NCBI RefSeq assembly: GCF_041261205.1
Contig: NZ_JBGCCH010000032.1
Coordinates: 53,552-117,551 of the forward strand
Origin: Catenulispora sp. MAP5-51
GTDB taxonomy: Bacteria; Actinomycetota; Actinomycetes; Streptomycetales; Catenulisporaceae
Length of the DNA: 64,000 nucleotides
Direction of reading: 5' to 3'
The translations under genes were made by a program, and so were the position numbers. The notes below the pieces were generated by a model that was not told where the DNA came from, did not search any database, and saw nothing but the letters and a program-made list of their open reading frames with translations. Shown in pieces: positions 9,955-18,753 of the stretch; position 1 is the stretch's first letter, and every line of letters starts with the position of its first letter.

Positions 9955-10740
9955 TCAGTGCCGCCGCCGCGGCATCCCGCTCATCGCGCTGACCGCTCTG
10001 TCCCAGCCCCACAGCCCGCGTCTGGCGGCGCGCCTGCGCGCCTTGGCGCTCTTGGCCGCGCCGTCCGGATAGAACCAGCGGAACCAGGGCGAGCCGGGCC
10101 GGGCCAACCGTAACGCGGCGACCAGCGCCAGGAACGGGATCATGACGCCGCCGACCCCGAGGAAGAACCGGCCCTTGAGCACGGCGACGACTGCCAAGCC
10201 CAGGTTCACCGCCAGGAACCCCGCGAAGAAGAGCCGGCTCTCCCCCTGTTGCCGCGCGAACGGATTGGACGCCACGAGCAGCACCAAGCCGATCCCGGCC
10301 GCGAAGACGACGGCGTCCACCGACTTGCGCCCCTCCTCGGCCCAGTAGACGTCGTCGAGGAGCAGCCAGAGGGCGTATTCGTCGAGCGTCAGCGCCGCCC
10401 CGACCGCGAAGGCGGCGGCCAGTACTGGCCGCCAGGCCCCGTGCGGGACGAGGAAGAACTCGAGGGTGCCGGCGATCAACATCAGGAAGATGCCGGGCAC
10501 GAGGTGGTGCACGTGCACGCCGCCGGCCGCGATGTTCCCGAACGGTCCACGTCCGGAACGGATCAACCGGGTCACCGCGCGGACGATGGCGAACGTGGCG
10601 ACGAACGCGGCGAGCATCACCAGCAGGGCGGTGTGTCCGCTGTCGTACGTCTGGGACACGGTACTCGGGCTCTCTCCTGCTGACGGGGCAGACGGCGAAC
10701 CAGGTGACGATTCGGCAGAAAGCAGAGTATAACGAACCAT
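9955..10740 (-). CDS. Polytopic membrane protein of unknown function
   Basis: A 261-residue integral membrane protein with six or so hydrophobic spans. Two conserved-looking polar blocks stand out: GGVHVHHLVPGIFLM (about 73-87), with a His cluster at the membrane edge, and LTLDEYALWLLLDDVYWAEEGRKSVD (about 117-142), rich in Asp and Glu. The pairing of a His cluster with an acidic block suggests metal handling or an in-membrane hydrolase, but this is inference. The C-terminus is strongly basic. Similar proteins occur in actinobacteria as uncharacterised membrane proteins. The start is uncertain, since the first 30 residues are low complexity. No operon partner. Confidence 0.7.
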   Translation of the reverse strand: MVRYTLLSAESSPGSPSAPSAGESPSTVSQTYDSGHTALLVMLAAFVATFAIVRAVTRLIRSGRGPFGNIAAGGVHVHHLVPGIFLMLIAGTLEFFLVPHGAWRPVLAAAFAVGAALTLDEYALWLLLDDVYWAEEGRKSVDAVVFAAGIGLVLLVASNPFARQQGESRLFFAGFLAVNLGLAVVAVLKGRFFLGVGGVMIPFLALVAALRLARPGSPWFRWFYPDGAAKSAKARRRAARRGLWGWDRAVSAMSGMPRRRH

Positions 10741-10956
10741 GAGGGCTCAGATTCCGTAGCGCCACGTGGTCACCATGCGGCGGGCACCCCCGTGGACGCC
10801 CGCGCCGCTGTCAGGCCAACCAGATCTGAACCATGTCCTTGCTCAGCTTGTGTCAGTCTGCTGATGACCACACCATCGGATCCCACTATGGTCGGAGGCC
10901 GGCGCCGCACGAGGGTCGTACGGCGCGACATTGACCACCGATTGGGCCGGTGCGAA

Positions 10957-11595
10957 ATGAACATCGAGAATCGCCGTCTGCAACGTCGTTCGTCCGTGAC
11001 GACGGCCCGCAGCCGACTCGCCGCACTTGCGAGAGTTGTCATGCTGCTCGTCGCCGTCTTCACTGGAGCGGCCACGGACGCGGCCAGTGCAGCGACCCCG
11101 GCGGCGCCGGTCGCCGCCACCACGAGTGCATCCGCCGCATCCGCCAACGCCTCCTCGGGGTGGATCTGTACCGGCGCTCCGATACCGCCGGGTTACGTGC
11201 TCGTCCTCCGCGCGCCGAACGGGTGCAACGGCGCGGGCGCCTGGTACATGCGACCTGTTCAGGACAGGATCTGGACCTGCGCCACCTCACCGATTCCCCC
11301 CGGCTATGTGATCACCATGCACAACGCGGTCGGTTGTAGCGGTGTCGACGCGTGGTTCCTGGAACTGGCCCGTATTGGCGAGTGGACTTGTGCGGGCTCA
11401 CCGATCCCGCCTGGCTACGTGAACACCGGCCACTTGGATCCCGGCTGCGGCGGCATCGGCTCCTGGTACATGCAGACGGCCCGAGTCGGGGTGTTCATGT
11501 GCCCCTACCAGCCTGTGCCGGCCGGTTACCGCACCGGCGGCTTCAACGCCAGCATGTGCAGCGGCCTCGGCGGTTGGTACCTGCTCAAGGCCTGA
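10957..11595 (+). CDS. Secreted protein of four cysteine-pair repeats
   Basis: A 212-residue exported protein. After a basic N-terminus and signal peptide (hydrophobic core LARVVMLLVAVFTG, cleavage probably near residue 45) come four tandem repeats of about 36 residues. Each follows the pattern W-x-C-x(2-3)-[SA]-P-[IV]-P-[PA]-G-Y, then C-x-G-x(2)-[AGS]-W-[YF]-[ML]. Each repeat carries two Cys, suggesting four disulfides in a small beta-rich fold. No enzyme motif is seen; a carbohydrate- or wall-binding role would be guesswork. The ATG at 10957 was chosen because a signal peptide follows it directly; the frame is open further upstream. A strong hairpin follows. Confidence 0.75.
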   Translation: MNIENRRLQRRSSVTTARSRLAALARVVMLLVAVFTGAATDAASAATPAAPVAATTSASAASANASSGWICTGAPIPPGYVLVLRAPNGCNGAGAWYMRPVQDRIWTCATSPIPPGYVITMHNAVGCSGVDAWFLELARIGEWTCAGSPIPPGYVNTGHLDPGCGGIGSWYMQTARVGVFMCPYQPVPAGYRTGGFNASMCSGLGGWYLLKA

Positions 11596-11611
11596 CCACT
11601 CGATCAGATCC

Positions 11612-11648
11612 GCCGGAAGGCACCGTGTGGTTCACGGTGCCTTCCGGC
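11612..11648 (+). terminator. Strong terminator hairpin
   Basis: A perfect 16-bp stem, GCCGGAAGGCACCGTG (11612-11627) with CACGGTGCCTTCCGGC (11633-11648), closes a five-base loop. It begins 17 bp after the Cys-repeat gene stop. Confidence 0.8.
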
Positions 11649-11710
11649 ATCTCACGCGTGCGGGCTGCGGCAGCGCAGATAAGGGTCGACAGGGGCTTGC
11701 GACCGTCATA

Positions 11711-11724
11711 CGTTTATCGATCCA
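11711..11724 (+). promoter_or_regulatory. Possible LacI-type operator
   Basis: CGTTTATCGATCCA occurs here and, identically, at 57927-57940 just upstream of the LacI-type regulator gene. It overlaps a half-symmetric form of the perfect dyad GTGGATCGATCCAC at 58104-58117. It lies about 380 bp upstream of the first beta-helix gene, whose paralogue lies downstream of the LacI locus. That arrangement suggests shared control. Confidence 0.4.
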
Positions 11725-11873
11725 TCTCGCAGAACGCTGCTGGCCCTTCGGGGCGGCGGGACGCAAGTCATCGCTCCCTCATTCGAGGTCATATGCCCCT
11801 ACCAGCCAGGTGGTTCATCACCAGGCGCCGGCCTCGCGATGCAGAGTCGAGGGCTGACTTAGCCGCCGAGCTA

Positions 11874-11903
11874 TTGACGGGCCCGGAAACCCATGGCTAC
11901 GAT
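11874..11903 (+). promoter_or_regulatory. Candidate sigma-70-like promoter of the beta-helix gene
   Basis: TTGACG (11874-11879) and TACGAT (11898-11903) are separated by 18 bp, a good match to a housekeeping promoter of actinobacteria. It points toward the beta-helix gene and would leave a leader of about 180 nt. Confidence 0.45.
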
Positions 11904-12091
11904 CCCGCCTACAACGACGGGCGTGGAACGATCCACGCTGTGGGGCCGTATCGCACAAGCGCTGTCCGTGATCCGTAGCCGACCTTGCCGTTGCTGCCGT
12001 CGTGTCCTTCGGCGGCGCATCACCACCGATTCGTCACGTCCGCCACCACGGGCGTGTCGTGCTTCCCCCATTCCTTCGGAAGGAGAAGTTC

Positions 12092-13696
12092 GTGACACTC
12101 AAACAGCCGGTCCGCTCCCGATGGCACAGAGGCCTGATCAGGCTCGCGGCGGCCGCGATGATCCCAGGCGGATTCGTGTCAGTGGCTGCTGCCGCTCCGG
12201 CGCATGCTGCTGGTTCGGCTCACTACCTGGACTGCTCGCAAACCAGTAGCGGTGACGGCTCCCAGTCCAGCCCCTGGAACTCCCTGGCCGCAGTCAACGC
12301 TGTCACGTTCAACCCCGGCGACCAGATACTCATCGCCCGCGGAACCACGTGCAAGGGCACCCTCGCGCCACAAGGCTCCGGCGCCTCCGACGCGCCCATC
12401 GTCATCGACGCCTACGGCACCGGCACCAAACCCGTCATCGCCGGCGGCGGCGCGGCGGACGCTGTCACTCTCACCAACCAGCAGTACTGGGAGATCCGGA
12501 ACCTGGAGATCACCAACCACGGTGCCACCGCCGCCAACCGCCGCGGCGTGCACATAGTGCTCAACGACTACGGCACAGGCAACCACTACCGCCTGACCGA
12601 CCTCACCGTCCACGACGTCAACGGCGACGCGGCCAAGGACCTCCAAGGCAGCGCCGGTATCCAGTTCGACGTCCTGGGCAACTCGGTCAAGACCAAGTTC
12701 AACGACGTGGTCCTGGACGGCAACGACATCTACACCGTCGACCGCTCCGGCATCAACATGTCCACCAGCTGGATGTGCCGCGCCTCCACCGGCTACGAAG
12801 GCTGCACCGCTGACAAAGCCAACAGCTACTACCCGTGGACCGGCTGGGTCGTGCAGAACAACACCGTCCACGACATCGGCGGTGACGGCATCGTCATGCA
12901 GTACACGCAGAACGGCCTGGCCCAGAACAACGTCGCCTACGACACCTCAGCACGGCCGTACGAATCCAACGCCGCCATCTGGGTCTGGAACGCCGACAAC
13001 GTCACCTTCCAGTACAACGAGGCCTACAACACCCACAAACTCCCCGACAACGGCGACGGCCAAGCCTGGGACGCCGACTACGGCACCGACGGCACCGTCT
13101 ACCAGTACAACTACAGCCACGACAACGCAGGCGGCATGGCCATGTTCTGCGGCTGCGGCCCCTTGAGCGGCGCGGTCACCACCAACGCCACCTTCCGCTA
13201 CAACATCAGCCAAAACGACGGTGCGCAGGTCCTGCGCAACTACGGAGTGAACAACGGCTGGTTCTACAACAACACCGTCTACGAACCCGCGGGCTCCACC
13301 GCCGACATCCTCCAGCTGGGCGACTCGCAGATCACCATCGCCAACAACATCATCGTCAACAACGGCAGCGGCGGCTACGACTACAACGGCACCACCTTCA
13401 CCAACAACATCCTGTCCGGCAGCAACACCGCCAACATCCCACCCGGTCAGATCACCGCCGACCCCCAGCTTGCGTCGCCCGGCAGCGGCGGAACCGGCCT
13501 CGGCACAGTGTCCGGATACCAACTCACAGCCGGCTCACCGGCCATCGGCGCCGGCACCGTCATCCCCAACAATGGAGGACACGACTACTGGGGCGACACC
13601 GTCCCCGCGGTGTGTCCCCCGGACATCGGCGCCGACCAGTACTCCACCCCCAATGACGCCTCGTGCTCTGGCACGAACGGTTCCCGCACGGGCTGA
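12092..13696 (+). CDS. Secreted right-handed beta-helix protein, copy 1
   Basis: A 534-residue exported protein. The signal peptide ends near AAPAHAA (residue 39). The mature N-terminus, YLDCSQTSSGDGSQSSPWNS, continues to an ...NPGDQILIARGTTCKGTL block. This is the start typical of pectate-lyase-like parallel beta-helix proteins; it is followed by many short turns of the N-N-x-[IV] kind (ANNIIVNNGSGGYDYNGTTF). It is probably a polysaccharide lyase or hydrolase, but family and catalytic residues cannot be assigned by eye. The GTG start has GGAAGGAGA seven bases upstream. Copy 2 (58.8-60.4 kb) is closely similar throughout and nearly identical in DNA near the 3' end. Confidence 0.85.
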   Translation: MTLKQPVRSRWHRGLIRLAAAAMIPGGFVSVAAAAPAHAAGSAHYLDCSQTSSGDGSQSSPWNSLAAVNAVTFNPGDQILIARGTTCKGTLAPQGSGASDAPIVIDAYGTGTKPVIAGGGAADAVTLTNQQYWEIRNLEITNHGATAANRRGVHIVLNDYGTGNHYRLTDLTVHDVNGDAAKDLQGSAGIQFDVLGNSVKTKFNDVVLDGNDIYTVDRSGINMSTSWMCRASTGYEGCTADKANSYYPWTGWVVQNNTVHDIGGDGIVMQYTQNGLAQNNVAYDTSARPYESNAAIWVWNADNVTFQYNEAYNTHKLPDNGDGQAWDADYGTDGTVYQYNYSHDNAGGMAMFCGCGPLSGAVTTNATFRYNISQNDGAQVLRNYGVNNGWFYNNTVYEPAGSTADILQLGDSQITIANNIIVNNGSGGYDYNGTTFTNNILSGSNTANIPPGQITADPQLASPGSGGTGLGTVSGYQLTAGSPAIGAGTVIPNNGGHDYWGDTVPAVCPPDIGADQYSTPNDASCSGTNGSRTG

Positions 13697-13739
13697 ATCA
13701 CGCAGCGCGCCTGCTGTGGCCCAGTCGGTCGGCGACGGA

Positions 13740-13755
13740 CCTCACCGAATCCTCA
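13740..13755 (+). promoter_or_regulatory. CCTCA direct repeat, response-regulator-type site 1
   Basis: CCTCA (13740-13744), six bases, then CCTCA (13751-13755): an 11-bp period, as expected for OmpR-family DNA-binding sites. The same arrangement recurs at 14359, 16733 and 17932. Here it lies shortly before a degenerate reading frame. Confidence 0.5.
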
Positions 13756-13828
13756 GGTTTCCGCAGCACCGTCCAGTGATCGCCGCCTTGCCAGAGAATC
13801 CCGGTGGCCGGTTCTCGCCCTGGGTTGA

Positions 13829-14356
13829 AGTCAGAACGCCGAACAAACCGGCGGATCAGCGCTGATCGCCTGGCGGGCCGGCGAGGTCCATCGCCAACCC
13901 GAACAGAAGCGGCCCAGCCTCCTCACCTCCACTCTCAAGGGAACGGGGAGGACAGCCCTCGACGACGCCGGCCGGTTCGCGACCGATGGTGACTCAGACG
14001 GCCGCCGGCAGTACCGGCGGACCGCTCCGGACCTGTGGAACCCGGCGCCGGTGATGCTGGGCGGCCACGGCGGCTTCAGCCCGGTCGCCGCGGTGGCCCA
14101 GCGGGACCGGATCTTCCTGGCCCAACGCAACGACGCCGGGACGGTCAGCCTCGCCTGGGCGAACGTCGACCCGGACGCGGTGCCGGAAGTCCCGAAGTGG
14201 GTCGCGTCGGGACCACTGGCGATGCACATGCCCGCGACGGCGATAGACGCAGAGGGCCGGGTAGTCGTCGCGTGCCTGGCGGCTACCGGACGGCTCTACG
14301 TCGCGCGGCAGAAGAGCGGGGCGGACAGCTTGGGAGAGTGGACGGCAGTGGGTTGA
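13829..14356 (+). pseudogene. Degenerate or start-less reading frame, unknown product
   Basis: The frame is open for 175 codons from after a TGA at 13826, with no initiation codon until a GTG at 14051. The last 100 residues (IFLAQRNDAGTVSLAW, ATAIDAEGRVVVACL, RLYVARQKSGADSLGEWTAVG) look like blades of a beta-propeller or lectin-like protein with repeated LFVARQ..G...W motifs. The upstream part is not repetitive and lacks a signal peptide. I read it as the 3' end of a damaged gene for a secreted propeller protein. Confidence is low. Confidence 0.35.
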
Positions 14357-14358
14357 CG

Positions 14359-14374
14359 CCTCATCAAAACCTCA
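14359..14374 (+). promoter_or_regulatory. CCTCA direct repeat, response-regulator-type site 2
   Basis: CCTCA at 14359-14363 and 14370-14374. With its flanks it forms a 19-base stretch, CGCCTCATCAAAACCTCAG (14357-14375), which is repeated exactly at 17930-17948. It lies 369 bp before the response-regulator gene, suggesting autoregulation. I see no gene in 14376-14742. Confidence 0.6.
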
Positions 14375-14742
14375 GGTTCCCGCTGACAGGATCCTGCCCA
14401 TCGGAAACGGTCACACCCCGACCACCCCCACGGATGGGACGGCCGTCCTCCGACACCGCAGGTTCGCGTCCACCAGTGGCTGCCGCGAGCCAGCACGCGG
14501 CCGTGCACTTCGGATGCCCATCCCCGGAAAACCGATCCGGTGCACGGCCGCACCTTCCAAGCACCACGAACCGCGGGAGCGCCGTGAAGCTGCGCGAACG
14601 TACCCAGCCCGCACGCCAGCGCGCGCCGGTCTGGACGGCTCGCCCGGATGGAGCCCCTTCTCGGCAGTCGTCCTACGCTGCACCTGCCGTACGCGCATCG
14701 ACGCCGGAAGCTCCGCTCCCGCGCACGGCTATCCTGGCTGAC

Positions 14743-15408
14743 GTGCGCATACTGGTGGTCGAGGACGACGAAGACCTGCGGTTCGCCGTCGTGGCCGCCC
14801 TGCGCGGCAGCGGCCTGGCCGTGGACGAGGCGGCCGACCTCCCCGCGGCGGACGAGGCGCTGTTCGTCAACAGCTACGACTGCGTCGTGTTCGACCGGAT
14901 GCTCCCCGCCGGCGACTCCGTGGACTACGTACGCCGGATGCGCGCGGACGTACAGACGACGCCGGTGCTGTTCCTCACCGCGCGGGACACCGTCGCCGAC
15001 CGGGTCGAGGGCCTGGCCACCGGCGGTGACGACTACCTGGTGAAGCCGTTCGCGGTTCCCGAGCTGGTCGCGCGGGTGCGCAACCTGTGCCGGCGGATCA
15101 CCCCCGTCCGGCCCCCGGTGGTGCGCTGCGGCACCCTGGAGATCGACACCGCCACCCGGACGGTGCGCCGTGACGACGTCCTGCTCACCTTGACCGTCAA
15201 GGAGTTCGCCGTCCTGGAGATCCTGGCCAACCGGCCGGGCCAGGCCGTCCGCCGCGCCGAACTCATCGAGCGCTGCTGGGACGAGATGACCGAGCCCAAC
15301 TCGAACGTCCTGGAAGTCCTGGTATCGCAGCTGCGCCGCAAGCTGGGAGACCCGCCCCTGATCCACACCGTCCGCGGGATCGGCTACCGGCTGGACTCCC
15401 AGCCGTGA
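14743..15408 (+). CDS. OmpR-family response regulator
   Basis: A 221-residue cytoplasmic transcription regulator. The receiver domain (about 1-115) has the acidic pocket EDDED (7-11), phospho-acceptor D51 in VVFDRMLP, T78 in FLTAR and K100 in YLVKPF. A winged-helix DNA-binding domain follows (about 125-221), with VKEFAVLEIL, VLEVLVSQLRRKL and the C-terminal VRGIGYRL signature. GTG at 14743 was chosen because the receiver begins there (VRILVVED); the frame is open upstream without homology. Its stop overlaps the kinase start (GTGA), so the pair is coupled. CCTCA direct repeats in and around this locus are plausible targets. Confidence 0.93.
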   Translation: MRILVVEDDEDLRFAVVAALRGSGLAVDEAADLPAADEALFVNSYDCVVFDRMLPAGDSVDYVRRMRADVQTTPVLFLTARDTVADRVEGLATGGDDYLVKPFAVPELVARVRNLCRRITPVRPPVVRCGTLEIDTATRTVRRDDVLLTLTVKEFAVLEILANRPGQAVRRAELIERCWDEMTEPNSNVLEVLVSQLRRKLGDPPLIHTVRGIGYRLDSQP

Positions 15409-16706
15409 GCTCTCCGGCCCCGGCCGCCCGGACACCCCGCCGGCCCGGCCGGACCCCGCCGACGCCCGCCGGCCGGATTCACCGACTGCGGCGGCGGGTC
15501 GCCATCCTGTTCACCTTGACCAGCGCGCTGGCCGTCATCGGCATGGCGGTCGTCGCGGTACACGCCAACGACAATTCCTGGCGCTCTCAGGTCGACTCCG
15601 AACTCAAACTCCAGACCAGCGGATTCGCCGCCACCGTGAGCTACGACGACGACGGCAAGCTGCAGTACCCAGACCCCGGCGACGGCGACTACGACTGTCC
15701 GCCCATCACCCTGTTCCGCAGCGTCGCAGGCCAGGTGTCACCGGTCGCCACCGCACGTCGACCCTGCCTTCAGGTTCCCGCCGCGGCCACGCAGGCGCTC
15801 GCGGCGCAAGCCGTCCAGGAGGGGGACCTGGAATCGGCCACCATCACCGACCACGGCCGCCATCTGCGCATGTCCGCACAGCCGGCTGGCGGGCCTGGAT
15901 CCGACGACAGCGGCACCGTCGTGGTCGCCACCGTCGACATCACCGGGGATCTGAACTCCCACGAACAGTTCACGGTACTGCTCGCCGCGACCAGCGGGAT
16001 CCTGGTGGCAGCTGCCGCGCTGGCCGGCTACTGGCTCTCCGGACGCGCCGTCCGGCCCGCGCTGGCGGCACTGGACCAGCAGGAGGCCTTCTTCGCCGAC
16101 GCCGCCCACGACCTGCGCACCCCGGTCACCTCACTGCGCGTGCTCGCCGAGACCGGGCTGCGGGGCGAGGTCGACAGCGCCGAGGTCATGCGCCGCACGC
16201 TGCGCCAGTCCACACGGATGAGTGAGCTGGTCGAAAGCCTGCTCACCCGCGCTCGCCTGCGCGCGGGCGCACTGCGGCTGAACTCCGAACCGCTGCGGCT
16301 CGACCAACTGGTCGAGGCCGTCGTCGCCGACACCCCGGCCGGCGGGCACACGGTGACCGTCCAGGCCGAACCGACGATCGTCGTCGCCGACGCCGCCCTG
16401 GTCCGCCGGGCCGTGGCCAACCTGCTGGGAAACGCGCTCGCCCACGGCCACGCACCCGACGAGTCGGCCGACATCCAGATCACGGTGGACGCCGACGGGA
16501 CCGTCGCGGTGGACGACGCCGGGCCGGGTGTCCCGCCCGAGGCCGCGGAGTCTTTGTTCGAGCGGTTCCACAGCGGTGCCGGCTCCAGCGGTCTCGGGCT
16601 GTCCATCGCCGCTTGGGTGGCGCACGCGCACGGCGGTTCGCTGAAGGTCGCCGCCAGTAGCCGTGGCGGAGCCCGGTTCATCCTGCGTATCCCTGCTCAC
16701 AAATAG
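15405..16706 (+). CDS. Sensor histidine kinase
   Basis: A 433-residue membrane kinase, partner of the response regulator it overlaps. TM1 is at about 32-54 and TM2 at about 191-211, enclosing a ~135-residue extracytoplasmic sensor domain with two Cys (98 and 121) that could form a disulfide. A HAMP-like linker leads to the H box ADAAHDLRTPV (phospho-acceptor H235). The N box NLLGNALAHGH, the G1 box VDDAGPGVP, the F-box region LFERFHSG and the G2 box SSGLGLSIAAWVA complete the ATPase domain. The signal is unknown. The start GTG lies inside the regulator's stop. Confidence 0.92.
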   Translation: MSSPAPAARTPRRPGRTPPTPAGRIHRLRRRVAILFTLTSALAVIGMAVVAVHANDNSWRSQVDSELKLQTSGFAATVSYDDDGKLQYPDPGDGDYDCPPITLFRSVAGQVSPVATARRPCLQVPAAATQALAAQAVQEGDLESATITDHGRHLRMSAQPAGGPGSDDSGTVVVATVDITGDLNSHEQFTVLLAATSGILVAAAALAGYWLSGRAVRPALAALDQQEAFFADAAHDLRTPVTSLRVLAETGLRGEVDSAEVMRRTLRQSTRMSELVESLLTRARLRAGALRLNSEPLRLDQLVEAVVADTPAGGHTVTVQAEPTIVVADAALVRRAVANLLGNALAHGHAPDESADIQITVDADGTVAVDDAGPGVPPEAAESLFERFHSGAGSSGLGLSIAAWVAHAHGGSLKVAASSRGGARFILRIPAHK

Positions 16707-16732
16707 CCGTGACGGCCGTTGCTGGCCTCTCA

Positions 16733-16748
16733 CCTCAGCGAAACCTCA
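16733..16748 (+). promoter_or_regulatory. CCTCA direct repeat, response-regulator-type site 3
   Basis: CCTCA (16733-16737), GCGAAA, CCTCA (16744-16748), same orientation and 11-bp period as the other sites. It lies 55 bp before the acyltransferase start, a sensible position for an activator. Confidence 0.55.
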
Positions 16749-16803
16749 TGTCGCCTGAGTGAGACTCCCGTCCGTAGTGAAGTCGGACGGGAGACAGGAA
16801 CCA

Positions 16804-17913
16804 ATGGCAACGACTCGGGACCGCTATATCGACACGATTCGCGCGCTCGCCATCGTGCGAGTGATCGTTTACCACGCGCTGGGCGTGGCATGGCTGACTA
16901 TCCTCTTCCCGTCGATGGGCATCATGTTCGCCCTCGCCGGATCCCTGATGGCCGCGTCGATGACGAAGTCCGGGTCCGCGGTGCGGGTCGTCAGCCACCG
17001 GCTGCGCCGGTTGTTGCTGCCGCTGTGGACATTGGGCGCGGTGGGCTTCGCGGTCATGCTGCTCCACGGCTGGCCCTCGGATGACCCGACGCAGCCGACC
17101 GACCCGAAGATGCTGTTCTGGATCCTGCCGCTGAACACCCCGCCCACCAGCGAATGGGGCCAGTTCTTCAACGGGGTCCTGTGGTACATCTGCACCTATC
17201 TGTGGTTCGTATTGCTGACACCGGTACTGCTGCCGCTGTTCCGCCGGTTGCCGGTGCTCATGCTCGGTCTGCCGTTCGTCCTGCTGTATGTGCTGGAGCA
17301 GCATTCCTTCGGCCTGAGCGACATGGTCCTCGACCCGGCCCGGGACTTCTGCACCTACCTGGCCTGCTGGCTGCTGGGATTCGCCCATCACGACGGGATG
17401 CTTCAGCGGCTGAAGTGGAAGGTGGTAGTACCGATCGTCCTGGCCGCCGCCGTCATCGGCGGCTGGCTGACCTGGATCGGGCGGGAGGAGTCCCACTTCG
17501 ACCTGACCACGGACGCGATGCCCAACGCATTCTGGTCCTTCGCCTTCGTCCTGCTCCTGCTGCGGTTCCGGCCGACCATGGCCTGGCTGGCCCGCATGCC
17601 GCGGCTGGAGCGGCTGATCGACCTGCTCAACGCGCGGGCGGTGACCATCTATCTCTGGCACAACCCCGGCATCTTCGCCGTCGGCCTGCTGCTCGGCAGC
17701 TTCGGGCTGCAGGCCGAGGAGCCCACTACCGTCGGAACAGCGGTTCTGCTGATACTCGGGACGTTCCTGTGGACCGCCGTGGCCACGCTCGTCTTCGGCT
17801 GGGTCGAGGACATCGCAGCCCGCCGACGGCCGAGCCTGCTGCCACCGAACCGCCGACGACGCGGACCCGGGGACTCGACGGCGGTGCGGTCTCCAGCCAC
17901 GGCGACGTCCTGA
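16804..17913 (+). CDS. Membrane acyltransferase, acyltransferase-3 (OafA-like) family
   Basis: A 369-residue polytopic protein with about ten membrane spans, of the family that transfers acyl groups (often acetyl) to cell-surface sugars, lipids or antibiotics. The N-terminal signature RYIDTIRALAIVRVIVYHAL contains the family Arg and His (R-x(n)-H on the first span). A later block, TIYLWHNPGIF (about 294-304), matches the conserved YLWH region near the C-terminus. The start ATG was chosen for its position at the signature and a purine-rich GGGAGACAGG upstream. Site 3 of the CCTCA repeats lies just ahead, linking it to the neighbouring two-component system. The acceptor is unknown. Confidence 0.82.
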   Translation: MATTRDRYIDTIRALAIVRVIVYHALGVAWLTILFPSMGIMFALAGSLMAASMTKSGSAVRVVSHRLRRLLLPLWTLGAVGFAVMLLHGWPSDDPTQPTDPKMLFWILPLNTPPTSEWGQFFNGVLWYICTYLWFVLLTPVLLPLFRRLPVLMLGLPFVLLYVLEQHSFGLSDMVLDPARDFCTYLACWLLGFAHHDGMLQRLKWKVVVPIVLAAAVIGGWLTWIGREESHFDLTTDAMPNAFWSFAFVLLLLRFRPTMAWLARMPRLERLIDLLNARAVTIYLWHNPGIFAVGLLLGSFGLQAEEPTTVGTAVLLILGTFLWTAVATLVFGWVEDIAARRRPSLLPPNRRRRGPGDSTAVRSPATATS

Positions 17914-17931
17914 GCCGCTCCCGGCACGCCG

Positions 17932-17947
17932 CCTCATCAAAACCTCA
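17932..17947 (+). promoter_or_regulatory. CCTCA direct repeat, response-regulator-type site 4
   Basis: CCTCA at 17932-17936 and 17943-17947. The 19 bases 17930-17948 are identical to those of site 2. It ends 24 bp before the sigma-factor start, so it would overlap or adjoin the promoter. Confidence 0.6.
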
Positions 17948-17971
17948 GCGTCCCTCATCCACGCTGGCGGC

Positions 17972-18514
17972 ATGACCACCTCTACAGTCACGACAACGTC
18001 GTGGGCAAAGGACGACGAGCCCTCGGGCCCGACGTTGGCCGACCTCTACGCACTGCACCGCCTGTCCTTGACCCGCCTGGCGACCGCTCTCCTCGGCGAC
18101 CAGGGCAACGCCGAGGACGCGGTGCAGGACGCGTTCGTGAGGCTGTGGCACAGCCACCGAGGCCGGACCGACATGTTGGAGAACCCGCTGTCCTACCTGC
18201 GGACGGCGGTGGTCAACAACGCCCGGTCGATCATGCGGCGCCACAAGACCGCCCGCGAACACCCTCCCTTCTTCCTTCCACCTGCCGAATCAGCCGAGGA
18301 AGAAGCGTTGCCCCGCGTGCACCGGGAGGTGTTGGAAGCGGTGAAGCAGCTGCCGGAGCGTCAACGCGAAGTGCTGGTGCTGCGCTACTGGGCTGACATG
18401 TCCGAGGCGGACATCGCCGCGACCACGGGGATCAGCCGCGGCACGGTGAAGTCGACGTCCAGCCGTGGGCTGCGCTCCGTCGCGCGGACACTACGAGAGC
18501 GAGGCCAGCTGTGA
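17972..18514 (+). CDS. ECF-type sigma-70 factor
   Basis: A 180-residue RNA polymerase sigma factor with only regions 2 and 4. Region 2 is at about 24-92, with NAEDAVQDAFVRLW (46-59) and LSYLRTAVVNNARSIMRR. A short acidic linker precedes region 4 at about 120-175, with LPERQREVLVLRYWADMSE and the helix-turn-helix DIAATTGISRGTVKS. It resembles the SigE-like group of actinobacteria. No anti-sigma factor (zinc-binding or membrane) follows; the next open frame overlaps the stop by GTGA but shows no recognisable domain. With a CCTCA site at its promoter it is probably under two-component control. Confidence 0.88.
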   Translation: MTTSTVTTTSWAKDDEPSGPTLADLYALHRLSLTRLATALLGDQGNAEDAVQDAFVRLWHSHRGRTDMLENPLSYLRTAVVNNARSIMRRHKTAREHPPFFLPPAESAEEEALPRVHREVLEAVKQLPERQREVLVLRYWADMSEADIAATTGISRGTVKSTSSRGLRSVARTLRERGQL

Positions 18515-18753
18515 AGCGGATGTGGGCCAGGCAGGCGGCCCGCGCCATGTCCGGACCCGCCGACACCCGTTCACGCGGCGAGGACTTCGACCCGGTCGGG
18601 GACGGTGTCACGGAGATGAGCAAGAGCACACCGACGCCACGGTGGTCCAGTACAGCCCTGGGCCAGGCGCCATCTAGCCCTTCTCTTCGGCAGGACGAGG
18701 GTCACCCGCTCCCCGTTCAGCCAGATAGTCCCGAAGCACCATTCCAAAATCTG

